From Candidatus Methanoperedens nitratireducens (GTDB lineage Archaea > Halobacteriota > Methanosarcinia > Methanosarcinales > Methanoperedenaceae), in the NCBI RefSeq assembly GCF_000685155.1, contig NZ_JMIY01000003.1, positions 229,575 to 293,574 on the forward strand: 64,000 nucleotides of DNA, given 5' to 3'. The translations under genes and the position numbers were made by a program. The notes under the pieces were generated by a model, which saw nothing but the letters and a program-made list of their open reading frames with translations, was not told the DNA's origin and searched no databases. Below are positions 55,858 through 64,000 of this stretch, in pieces (positions within the stretch are counted from its first letter, which is position 1; every line of letters starts with the position of its first letter).

Positions 55858-57081
55858 GTGCTAAGAGTGAAAGTAGCGATTTTTACTGGAACTATAGTCC
55901 TGGGACAAAAGGAGTATGATGTAAGGAGGGCATATATATTAGAGAGATTAAAATACTTATCAAATTATAATTTTAATTTGTGTCTGGTAACTCCCGAAAC
56001 AGGATCCGATGAGAACAAAACATATAACCATACAAAATATAACTTATATACATATAAATTTAAGAATAGAAACGGCTTTAAATCTCTATCTGCTATGGTG
56101 TTCTCAATCCCCGGTCTTGTCAGATTGGATTGCGATTTAATACATTGTTATAGCCATCAGGCAGCTCTTATTGCTATCCTGGCTAATTTTATTAGAAAAA
56201 GCAAAAATCCAATTCTTTTTGAACCAATGGGTTTAGCGGAAGAGGAAGATAGATTAAATAAAAAAAGTTCAATTAAAATCAGCCTGCTCATGCGATTTAA
56301 TAAATTGATAGAAAAAACAATTTTTAAAGAGTCATACGGGATTATAGTTTATACACATGCCCTTAAAAAATACATATCAAAAAAATTTCACGTTGATGAG
56401 AATAGAATATATATCGTACCTCATGGAGTTAATTTAAATATATCATATAAACCAGATAAAACAGAACGCCATAACATATTTAGCAAGTTAAATATACGTG
56501 ATAATAATAAAATTGTTATGTATGTTGGCTCATTATCTGAGCTACATGGAACGCCACATTTAATGGAAGCTATTAAAGAGGTGACTATCAGAAGACGGGA
56601 TACAACATTTATAATTTTAGGTAGTGGAATATTAGAGAAGAATGTAAATAAATTTATATCTATAAATAAATTAACTAATGTTTTTTATCCGGGGCTTATC
56701 TCTTCAAAAGAAATACCATTTTATTTAAGTATAGCAGATGTTCTGGTGATACCGCACTCAAGGTGTTTGCAAACTGAACTGGACCAGCCCACAAAACTTT
56801 TTGAGTATCTTTCAAGCGGCAAGCCAATCGTCTCTTTTGATCTAAAGGCTATAGCTGAAGTCGTTGGAGAAAATGCTATACTGGTCAAACCAGATAGCTC
56901 AAAGGCTCTTGCAGAAGGCATTCTAACCCTGTTAAATAACGAGAGGTTAGCTAAGGAACTGGGTGAAAAAGGCAAAGAGATTGTTAAAAAATACTCCTGG
57001 GAAGAGTCTGCAAGACAACAATATGAGGCATATAAAAATTTATATCACCAAATTTATAATAGTGATCAACATGCAGGATAA
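55858..57081 (+). CDS. glycosyltransferase family 4 (first)
   Basis: A 407-residue GT-B enzyme with IVMYVGSLSELHGTPHLMEAI, FIILGSGILEKNV, VFYPGLISSKEIPFYLSIADVLVIPHS and the donor-binding TKLFEYLSSGKPIVSFDLKAIAEVV. The start may be GTG 55858 directly after the upstream TAG, or GTG 55867. AT-rich codon use. Confidence 0.9.
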   Translation: MLRVKVAIFTGTIVLGQKEYDVRRAYILERLKYLSNYNFNLCLVTPETGSDENKTYNHTKYNLYTYKFKNRNGFKSLSAMVFSIPGLVRLDCDLIHCYSHQAALIAILANFIRKSKNPILFEPMGLAEEEDRLNKKSSIKISLLMRFNKLIEKTIFKESYGIIVYTHALKKYISKKFHVDENRIYIVPHGVNLNISYKPDKTERHNIFSKLNIRDNNKIVMYVGSLSELHGTPHLMEAIKEVTIRRRDTTFIILGSGILEKNVNKFISINKLTNVFYPGLISSKEIPFYLSIADVLVIPHSRCLQTELDQPTKLFEYLSSGKPIVSFDLKAIAEVVGENAILVKPDSSKALAEGILTLLNNERLAKELGEKGKEIVKKYSWEESARQQYEAYKNLYHQIYNSDQHAG

Positions 57082-58219
57082 TATGCAGTATAAAATACTT
57101 GGGATTACCCATGGTCAGTATTCAGGAGTGCGTGAGTACCTGTTTGATGCTTTAAATAAGAGACATGAGGTAGTGGATATTTTTGATAGCAGTTTACCTG
57201 GAGGATATAAGCTTCTTAAAGCGTATAATTTTGCACGCTCTTATGTACGTACATGCATTATGTTAAGGCATCTGCCAGATCATCCAAATCAATGGAGGCA
57301 GCTTGCTAATAAAAATGTATGGGTATGGAATAAAAAAACACAGTTATGTGAGAGGGAAATAAAGAAGCAGGCTAATAATACAGATATTGTGCTGCAGGTA
57401 GGGAGTTTTCATGGGGCATATAACGATAAGCCAATAAAACCTTACGTAATATATACTGATGGCACAATGGCGCTCTCTGCAAGAGAGTATCCCATGTACA
57501 GGTTGTGGCCTTCTGAGAAGGAGAGGATAGACAGGAAAAAATTGGAGATGCAAACATATAGAAAAGCTGATCTGGTTTTGACTTTTAGTGAATGCTGTCG
57601 GCGATCCGTAATCAATGATTATGGTATTGATCCAGATAAAGTCGCAACAGTATATACTGGTGCCAATATCAAAGAACTTCCAGAGTTTGAAAAAGAATAT
57701 ACTAATAAAACGATTCTTTTTGTTGGAAAGGATTTTCACAGGAAAGGTGGGGATATACTTGTTAAAGCGTTTGAACAGGTTAGAAAAAAAATTAAAGATG
57801 CAAAACTGGTTATAGTTGGCTCAGTACCGAAAATAGATGATAAAAATATGCTGGTGAGGGGATTCTGTAGTTATGATGAGCTTGTTGATCTCTATAAAAA
57901 TTCAGCGGTTTTTTGCATGCCCTCTCATCAGGAGAACCTTGGCCATGTATATCTGGAAGCCATGGCGTATAAAATGCCATGTGTGGGGAGTTTTACTGGC
58001 GGTGTACCAGAGATTATAAGAGATGGAGAAACGGGTTTTCTAGTTGAGCCTGATAATGCCGGACAGTTAGCTGATAGACTAATTCTACTTTTAGAAGATG
58101 AGAACCTTATGAGAAAAATGGGTGAGACTGGACGTAGAAGGGTTGAAGAACTCTTTACATGGGAGTCAGTAATCGAAAAAATGACCAGGGAGTTTGAGAA
58201 TATGTCGATTGTTGACTGA
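57071..58219 (+). CDS. glycosyltransferase family 4 (second)
   Basis: A 382-residue GT-B enzyme: ILFVGKDFHRKGGDILVKAFEQVR, KLVIVGSVPKIDDKNMLVRGF, FCMPSHQENLGHVYLEAMAYKMPCVGSFTGGVPEIIRDGETGFLVEP (the EX7E donor region). ATG 57071 overlaps the previous stop; ATG 57083, just after it, is equally possible. An upstream open extension lies inside the preceding gene and is discounted. Confidence 0.9.
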   Translation: MQDNMQYKILGITHGQYSGVREYLFDALNKRHEVVDIFDSSLPGGYKLLKAYNFARSYVRTCIMLRHLPDHPNQWRQLANKNVWVWNKKTQLCEREIKKQANNTDIVLQVGSFHGAYNDKPIKPYVIYTDGTMALSAREYPMYRLWPSEKERIDRKKLEMQTYRKADLVLTFSECCRRSVINDYGIDPDKVATVYTGANIKELPEFEKEYTNKTILFVGKDFHRKGGDILVKAFEQVRKKIKDAKLVIVGSVPKIDDKNMLVRGFCSYDELVDLYKNSAVFCMPSHQENLGHVYLEAMAYKMPCVGSFTGGVPEIIRDGETGFLVEPDNAGQLADRLILLLEDENLMRKMGETGRRRVEELFTWESVIEKMTREFENMSIVD

Positions 58220-58246
58220 GCGTATCCTGTACAAAAGAGGTGGAGC

Positions 58247-59221
58247 ATGGATAATATAAAAGTCAGTATTGTAATCCCGACATATAACAGAAAGGAATCT
58301 CTTAAGGAGACGCTGGACTCCCTGTTAAATCAGACATATCCTGAAGATAGATACGAAATAATAGTATGCGATGATGGGTCTGTAGACGGCACTGAAGAGA
58401 TGATGAGTGAGTTGATCAGGGAATCTCCACGTGTTATTAGGTATCTCAAACAGGAGAACAGGGGACCTGCTTCTGCGAGAAATCTTGGGATCTCGATTGC
58501 TGCAGGAGAGATCGTTGGATTTACTGATGATGATTGTACTATTTCCAGAGAATGGATAGAGAAAGCTCTCCCTTATTTTGATTGTGAGGAGGTAGGCGGC
58601 GTTATAGGATATACATTACCCAGAGAAGCCTATACTGAGAAAGTATTCGAAGCCGTACATACCCTTCAGATCACTGAGGATGAGGGATCTTATGCCACCT
58701 GTAACATTTTTTATAAAAAGAATGTTTTGATAGAGGTAGGTGGGTTCGATACAACATTCGGAATGGCTTTTTGTGAGGATACCGATCTGGGTTTGCGAAT
58801 CAAAGAGAAGAATTACAGAATTTGTTTTGGTAAGAATGTACTTGCCTACCATGCTATTGGTCACAGGTCTATAGTAAAACACTTAAAATCATTGAGAAAG
58901 TATGAATCTGTTGTTCTGCTTCATAAAAAACATCCTGAGCTAAAAAAGAACTTATTTTTAGGATTCATACATAATAAAAAACATATATATCCGGTATTGA
59001 CTTTACTATCTATAGTAAGCTATGCTTATGGGAGCAGCTACATGTACCTTTTTCTTCCGGCTGCTGTTTTAAGCTACTCATGGGCGCACGTATTTATAAA
59101 TCTGAGAATAAAGATGTATCCCTTCAGGATCCTTATGGTCGTAAAACATTTTGTTCCAGATACTGTACGCCTGTACTATGCCATACGCGGAAGTATCAGG
59201 TACAAGTATCTGCTGATCTAA
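58247..59221 (+). CDS. glycosyltransferase family 2 (second)
   Basis: A 324-residue GT-A enzyme: VSIVIPTYNRKESLKETLDSLLNQTYP, IIVCDDGSVDGTEEMM, ARNLGISIAAGEIVGFTDDDCTI (metal site) and GGFDTTFGMAFCEDTDLGLRIKEKNY. It has two hydrophobic helices near the C terminus (LTLLSIVSYAYGSSYMYLFLPAAVLSYSWA), so it is membrane-attached. GAGGTGGAGC precedes the start. Confidence 0.92.
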   Translation: MDNIKVSIVIPTYNRKESLKETLDSLLNQTYPEDRYEIIVCDDGSVDGTEEMMSELIRESPRVIRYLKQENRGPASARNLGISIAAGEIVGFTDDDCTISREWIEKALPYFDCEEVGGVIGYTLPREAYTEKVFEAVHTLQITEDEGSYATCNIFYKKNVLIEVGGFDTTFGMAFCEDTDLGLRIKEKNYRICFGKNVLAYHAIGHRSIVKHLKSLRKYESVVLLHKKHPELKKNLFLGFIHNKKHIYPVLTLLSIVSYAYGSSYMYLFLPAAVLSYSWAHVFINLRIKMYPFRILMVVKHFVPDTVRLYYAIRGSIRYKYLLI

Positions 59222-59380
59222 ATGGCTCTATACTTAAAAAAAAGCGTTTCTAAACGACTAAAAACCAAATCAGGCTGTATTTAATTTTTTAAAACATAAA
59301 TAATTCGTAAAACTTTCGTTAAGTTTATATCTACCAATTATACTATAGCCTTCTTCGATAGGAAATTGAAGGAGGATTAA

Positions 59381-61816
59381 ATGCACAAACACGCCCTTAA
59401 ATACGTTTTTGTTTTTTTAGTGCTAGTTTTTAGCACAAATACCGTAGATGCGACGATAAGTTATGACGCTTCTAAGAATACAGTATATATCTCAAACGAG
59501 ATTACAAATATCTCAACTGTAGCCTCTACAATAAATAACCCTGCAGTAATTACCAGGGTAAAGCCAGGAGAGTATCTATTAAATGCAAATTTGATCATCA
59601 GACCAGATGCAACTTTAAAAATAACAAGTGAGGATATTGATTATCTAAAAATAAAGAGTACCCGTGGAGGTATTTATTACATAAACAATACCGGTACAAT
59701 GATTATTGACAGAGTTGAAATAAGTTCATGGAATACTGCTGATAACGCTCCAGATAAAAGTGTAAAGACCGGTAAGTTTACAACAGCTCCACGAAGTTAT
59801 ATAATTGCTGCCTGGGGTAGTAAATCCCATGCAAATGTTACATATTCAAAGATCCACCATCTGGGCTACGAGCCGAACGGATTACATTATAATGGACTCA
59901 GCGACGCAAGGTACAGAGGAATCGTGTGGATAAGCAGCAGTAATAATCTGATCAGTAACAACAACTTTGCTGATGACATGCTTGATGGGATCACACTATG
60001 GGAAAAATCGAACAATAACATAATTAAGAACAATACAGTATCAAATACTTATGAGAACGGGATACTGGCATATCATTATAATGAATACAATTTAATCGAG
60101 AACAACACAGTACGGAACGCCGGGAAGCAGGGAATTGAGCTGTTCTCCAATAATTTAAACAATATAATAAGAAATAACTACGTTGATGGAACCGGTCATT
60201 ATGGTATCTACCTGCAGAGTGCAAACAAATACAACACGATTGAAAAGAATACAGTTAAAAACCTGGGGTTTGGAGGTATAAGACTCTATTCTGGCAGCAG
60301 TAGCAACCGGGTTACAGATAACGTAGTGTATAAAAGCAATCTCTATGGTATCCACATAAACCGTGCAATAAACAGTGTTCTGGAGAGAAACATAGTAACG
60401 CACGGTAAAAGTGAGGGTATCTACATTGATGGTGACTCAGGCTCAATTACTGTCCAAAACAATATCATAGCGTACAATTCAAAATCAGGCATACTTAGCG
60501 CAAGTTCGGGAAGTAACACAATAAAGAATAATATTATAACAAATAACCAGGGATACGGCATAAGCGGGACAGGGATGACATCCACGTATAACGATGTCTG
60601 GAACAATAACCTTGGCAATTACAATCGCATATCGCAAGGTAAAGGTGATATCTCTCTTGATCCTCTGTTTGCTGACCCACAGGCGGGCGATTATCACTTA
60701 AAGTCCAGAGCTGGCAGATGGACTCCAGCCGGCTGGGTCATTGATTCTGTAAGTTCTCCTGCGATTGATGCAGGCGATCCGACATTCGCTTATTCAAATG
60801 AGCCATCGCCAAATGGTGGAAGAATTAACATGGGCGCTCATGGAAATACCCCCCAGGCCTCCAGGTCAGGAGCGCTTTCACAGGACACGGTACCTCCATC
60901 GGCTATAACAAACCTTGCAGCAGGAGATCCAACAATAGATTCGATAACTCTTACATGGACCGCTCCCGGAGATGATGGAAACATTGGTACAGCTTCACAG
61001 TATGATATAAGGTATTCAACTTCAGTTATTAATGAGAGCAACTGGAATTCAGCTACCCAGGTAACTGGTGAAATAACTCCAGCCCCGGCAGGCACAACCC
61101 AGACCATAAAGATCACAGGACTTAATTCTGGAACGACCTACTATTTCGCCATCAGAACTGCTGATGATGTTCCGAACTGGTCGGGATTGTCAAATGTTCC
61201 AGATGCAGCAACTGTATCCGATACTAAAGACCTGACAGTATCCAACATAACTGTATCCAGCGGCAAAAGCTATGCTCCAGATACGCTTGCGGCTGGTAAG
61301 CTCCAGTATATCGACCGCAGCTATACATTCAGCACTGTGCCTTCCCCTTACGAGGGCCTGAGGTATATCAGAACGGCAAACGATGATAAAGCTTCTAACG
61401 GCAGTACTTTCCTGGAATTCGATACGATCAGTGATATGACAGTGTACATAGCTCACGACGATAGAATATCCTCAAAACCATCCTGGCTTTTATCCTTTAC
61501 AGATACAGGTGATAAACTTATTAGTGATGGTGGAACGTTCAGTATATATGCCAGGAACTTTTCAGCCGGACATGTCGAGCTGGGTGGAAATGATGGAGAT
61601 GGTTACAGTATGTACAGTGTGATTCTAAGACCTTTTAATGACAGCATGAGCTATACGCTGGACGTTAACCTTGATGGGTCAGTGGATGTTGCTGATCTGG
61701 TCATTGTCTCTCAGCATTTAGGCGAGACCACAGCAGCCCCATATCCGCGCTATGATGTCAATGCTGATGGAATAGTGGATATCACTGATGTAACACTGGT
61801 AGCCGATCATATCTGA
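59381..61816 (+). CDS. secreted beta-helix protein with FN3 and dockerin domains
   Basis: An 811-residue exported protein: signal peptide (YVFVFLVLVFSTNTVDA), a right-handed parallel beta-helix at about 120-440 with NNxIxNNxxSN coils, one fibronectin type III domain at about 500-610 (PPSAITNLAAGDPTIDSITLTWTAP to YYFAIRTADDVPNWSG), a beta-rich region, and a C-terminal dockerin type I repeat pair (DVNLDGSVDVADLVIVSQHLG and DVNADGIVDITDVTLVADHI, both EF-hand-like). There is no PEF-CTERM tail, so it may be displayed through a cohesin partner, which is not in the window. GGAGG precedes the start. Confidence 0.87.
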   Translation: MHKHALKYVFVFLVLVFSTNTVDATISYDASKNTVYISNEITNISTVASTINNPAVITRVKPGEYLLNANLIIRPDATLKITSEDIDYLKIKSTRGGIYYINNTGTMIIDRVEISSWNTADNAPDKSVKTGKFTTAPRSYIIAAWGSKSHANVTYSKIHHLGYEPNGLHYNGLSDARYRGIVWISSSNNLISNNNFADDMLDGITLWEKSNNNIIKNNTVSNTYENGILAYHYNEYNLIENNTVRNAGKQGIELFSNNLNNIIRNNYVDGTGHYGIYLQSANKYNTIEKNTVKNLGFGGIRLYSGSSSNRVTDNVVYKSNLYGIHINRAINSVLERNIVTHGKSEGIYIDGDSGSITVQNNIIAYNSKSGILSASSGSNTIKNNIITNNQGYGISGTGMTSTYNDVWNNNLGNYNRISQGKGDISLDPLFADPQAGDYHLKSRAGRWTPAGWVIDSVSSPAIDAGDPTFAYSNEPSPNGGRINMGAHGNTPQASRSGALSQDTVPPSAITNLAAGDPTIDSITLTWTAPGDDGNIGTASQYDIRYSTSVINESNWNSATQVTGEITPAPAGTTQTIKITGLNSGTTYYFAIRTADDVPNWSGLSNVPDAATVSDTKDLTVSNITVSSGKSYAPDTLAAGKLQYIDRSYTFSTVPSPYEGLRYIRTANDDKASNGSTFLEFDTISDMTVYIAHDDRISSKPSWLLSFTDTGDKLISDGGTFSIYARNFSAGHVELGGNDGDGYSMYSVILRPFNDSMSYTLDVNLDGSVDVADLVIVSQHLGETTAAPYPRYDVNADGIVDITDVTLVADHI

Positions 61817-61838
61817 TACCGTATAATGTATAACTGAT

Positions 61839-61871
61839 GTTGTATATTATCAATTTTTAATAATATACAAC
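61839..61871. terminator. 12-base-pair stem-loop after the dockerin gene
   Basis: GTTGTATATTAT (61839-61850) and ATAATATACAAC (61860-61871) are exact reverse complements around a nine-base AT loop, followed by AATTCTTTTT. A perfect stem ending in a T run directly after the stop codon fits a transcript terminator or 3' processing signal. Confidence 0.55.
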
Positions 61872-62032
61872 AATTCTTTTTATCAAACCGGGGTTTTTAC
61901 AATAATATCTATAGTATGTTTCTTAAATTCCGTATAGTATTTTGTCGAATTTAAGCACTTAACTCTGGAGCCCGGAGGCTTGCTATATTAATATTATTAT
62001 CATAAAAATCAAAATCGATCTATGGGGATAAC

Positions 62033-63793
62033 ATGAATTGGAGAAATATTTTTGCCACAAGATACCTGATTCCGGTAGCGGGAGTAGTAGTTCTACTGCT
62101 ATATGTGTTATACAATTTATTAATAAACTCTCTTGAGGGATATAATCTCAGGAGAGCAGGAGACCTGGATACGGTACTTTTAATTTTTGGAGTAATTTTG
62201 ATTTTATATAATTTTTTACCGGAGTGGCTCTTTGAATATTCATCAAAATTCAGGAGTTTTTTCAAAGGGATAAATAATCTTCAAGCTATATCAATACTAA
62301 CCGTTTTAACTGTAATCGGTCTTGTTCTTCGTATTAACAATCTTGGTTCATTGACTTTTTGGATGGATGAAGCTATTCAAACCTATGCTGCACTCGGATT
62401 GATACAGCATGGCTCTCCTGTCCTGCCCTCTGGTATGGTTTATATGCGCTCTTTTCTTGATACATTCTTGATCGCACAATCATTTAAAATCTTTGGAGTA
62501 AGTGAATTTGCAGCAAGGCTACCAAGTGCACTTTTTGGCGTTTTGACTATTCCTCTTGTATATCTTACCGGAAAAGAGTTCGGGAACAGGAGGGTCGGGA
62601 TTATTGCAGCCTTTTTAATTACCTTTTCTGTATTTGAGACTGTCTGGAATCGGGATGCCAGGATGTATTCACAATTCCAATTTTTATACTTGCTAACTGC
62701 ATATTTGTTCTATATTTATATAAAAAGCAAAAATTGGAAGATCATACCAGCAATTGCAGGTTCATTTATACTGGCCTATTATTCTCATACTCAGATATCG
62801 ATTTTTATTTTAATCGCATTTCTCTATATACTATATGTTTTTCTAAATAAACTAAATGTTAATAAATATATACTGCTTGGAATCCTGTTTTCAACGATCA
62901 TATTTTCACTTCTGATTTTCGTAAACTTTCTCATACCAGAGGAGGTGTTAGAGAGCAGCGGGATGACAGTAGATATAACAATACTACGTTATTTTGCTAT
63001 AGCTTTTCATTTCACATTGCTTGTATTAGTATTTGTCAGTGCCATTATTTTTCTGATAGCGAAAAATTTCAACCATTTAAGCAAAGAAATAAATTTTTAC
63101 TTATTAATAAATTTTTTCGTCCCATTGCTTATTATTACAAGCTTTCCCTGGAGAACACCCAGGTATGCTTTCTTCATCTATCCTTTTTTAATAATCATAG
63201 TCTCAAAGACTTTAGATTATGGTCTGATACAGAATGGTTTTGATAGTGAGATAAATAAAATATTTAATACTATAAGATATAAATTAACAGATCTAAGTAA
63301 AATAAAAAATATAGTAAATATTTTAATTATTTCGTTGTTGGTTTCAGAACTTGCTTTTAATTTTAATTATGAAAATTATGATCGATATACATACCAGGGC
63401 GAAATAGTCTCCCAGAAATCAAGCCAGTTTATCAAAAATAATCTTGGTGCTGATGATAAAGTTGCATCTACAGAGGCACTAGTTACTTTATACTATATCG
63501 GTAGGACGGATTATTTAATAAGGCAAGATCAATATACAATATACGATAAAAATGGGTCTGATGTATACAGCGGGGCGGTCATCCTGAAGTCATATGATTC
63601 ATTTATGCAGATGGTGCAACAGGAAAAGGGATGGATAGTCTCAGCCCGGGATGTTCTCAACAGGTCTTTTGTTGATCCAAAAGTAAGAGATTATATAAGA
63701 AGCAATATGACCTACCATCCAGAAGCAAGCGACGAAAGATTTGAAGTGTACTCCTGGGGAAAAATAATGCCGGAAAATATTAACATAATTTAA
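62033..63793 (+). CDS. GT-C membrane glycosyltransferase (ArnT/PMT-like)
   Basis: A 586-residue polytopic protein. After two short N-terminal helices comes the GT-C signature loop LGSLTFWMDEAIQTYAALGLIQHG with the acidic WMDEA, then FGVSEFAARLPSALFGVLTIPLVYLTGKEFGNRRVGIIAAFL and NRDARMYSQFQFLYLL, typical of dolichyl-phosphate-sugar transferases of the PMT_2/ArnT type. A soluble tail follows residue 450. It likely glycosylates surface proteins or lipids. A close paralog starts 17 bases downstream. Confidence 0.85.
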   Translation: MNWRNIFATRYLIPVAGVVVLLLYVLYNLLINSLEGYNLRRAGDLDTVLLIFGVILILYNFLPEWLFEYSSKFRSFFKGINNLQAISILTVLTVIGLVLRINNLGSLTFWMDEAIQTYAALGLIQHGSPVLPSGMVYMRSFLDTFLIAQSFKIFGVSEFAARLPSALFGVLTIPLVYLTGKEFGNRRVGIIAAFLITFSVFETVWNRDARMYSQFQFLYLLTAYLFYIYIKSKNWKIIPAIAGSFILAYYSHTQISIFILIAFLYILYVFLNKLNVNKYILLGILFSTIIFSLLIFVNFLIPEEVLESSGMTVDITILRYFAIAFHFTLLVLVFVSAIIFLIAKNFNHLSKEINFYLLINFFVPLLIITSFPWRTPRYAFFIYPFLIIIVSKTLDYGLIQNGFDSEINKIFNTIRYKLTDLSKIKNIVNILIISLLVSELAFNFNYENYDRYTYQGEIVSQKSSQFIKNNLGADDKVASTEALVTLYYIGRTDYLIRQDQYTIYDKNGSDVYSGAVILKSYDSFMQMVQQEKGWIVSARDVLNRSFVDPKVRDYIRSNMTYHPEASDERFEVYSWGKIMPENINII

Positions 63794-63809
63794 TAAAGTG
63801 GGGAAGAGC

Positions 63810-64000
63810 ATGAGCCTATGTAAAGATAGCATGAGCTGGAGAAACATTTTCTCCACTAAATACTTGATTCCTATTTCTGGAGTTGTAGCAATACTAATAT
63901 ATATATTGTATGAATTATTAATGTATTATTTCTCAAAGCTCTTTGGATATAATTTCAAGAGAGGGGGAGATCTGAACATAATATTCTTGATTTTTGGAGT
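63810..64000 (+). CDS. GT-C glycosyltransferase paralog, cut by window end
   Basis: Partial gene: 63 codons are visible before the window ends. The opening WRNIFSTKYLIPISGVVAIL lines up with WRNIFATRYLIPVAGVVVLL of the gene at 62033, and GYNFKRGGDLNIIFLIFGV with GYNLRRAGDLDTVLLIFGV, so it is a tandem duplicate. ATG 63810 or ATG 63831 could be the start; GTGGGGAAG precedes the first. Confidence 0.8.
   Translation, partial: MSLCKDSMSWRNIFSTKYLIPISGVVAILIYILYELLMYYFSKLFGYNFKRGGDLNIIFLIFG

Overview
The window looks like chromosomal DNA of a euryarchaeon that carries the methyl-coenzyme M reductase (MCR) pathway, most likely a relative of Methanosarcinales: a methanogen, an anaerobic methane oxidiser or an alkane oxidiser. 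The support is a complete formylmethanofuran dehydrogenase operon (fwdDBAC, 40636-44793), F420-dependent methylene-H4MPT dehydrogenase (mtd, 5597-6427) and the YcaO-TfuA pair that installs thioglycine in McrA (12560-14448). General archaeal markers are Dph2, archaeal tRNA-splicing endonuclease, eIF1/SUI1, CDP-archaeol synthase, RibL, Bud32 and PEF-CTERM surface-sorting signals. No mcr gene is in the window, so the direction of carbon flow cannot be read from it.

Layout. 1-7.5 kb: housekeeping genes (queC, a cyclic-2,3-diphosphoglycerate-synthetase-like GTPase, a stand-alone FwdC-like protein, endA, eIF1, mtd, a methyltransferase-like gene, ribL). 7.5-11.3 kb: two tandem secreted beta-helix proteins with PEF-CTERM tails and duplicated promoter/leader regions. 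11.3-15.5 kb: aminotransferase, tfuA, ycaO and, divergently, a second FwdC-like protein. 15.7-21.8 kb: an intron-containing tRNA-Arg(CCU), dph2, an Smr-domain gene, an amidohydrolase, uspA-CBS, carS, a dCMP-deaminase-like gene, hisI and bud32. 21.9-24.9 kb: a DUF4258/zinc-finger toxin-antitoxin-like pair, an NDUFA9-like dehydrogenase and an archaeal ATPase. 25-34.4 kb: ileS and small membrane proteins, an APS-reductase-type cysH, a kbl-like gene, amtB with two P-II genes, a V4R protein and a winged-helix regulator. 34.4-37.7 kb: an accessory patch with decayed small genes, a broken IS630-type transposase, a second DUF4258 pair, an unrecognised gene and repeat remnants. 37.7-45.6 kb: a DinG/XPD helicase, a DUF356-like gene, fwdDBAC and an OsmC-like gene. 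46.2-64 kb: a surface-polysaccharide and glycoprotein locus (flippase, NodB-like and PIG-L deacetylases, FemAB-like and WbqC proteins, DegT aminotransferase, at least four glycosyltransferases, GT-C-type membrane proteins and a large beta-helix/FN3/dockerin protein). The locus runs off the right edge.

The most distinctive features not explained by genes are a dispersed palindromic element built from inverted ACGAACT heptamers (three copies, two sharing flanks) and an 8+8 bp palindrome in front of the fwd operon. Others are two stand-alone FwdC-like paralogs with a shared C-terminal motif, one of them divergent from the McrA-modification genes, and a transposase whose catalytic region is reached only through two compensating frameshifts.
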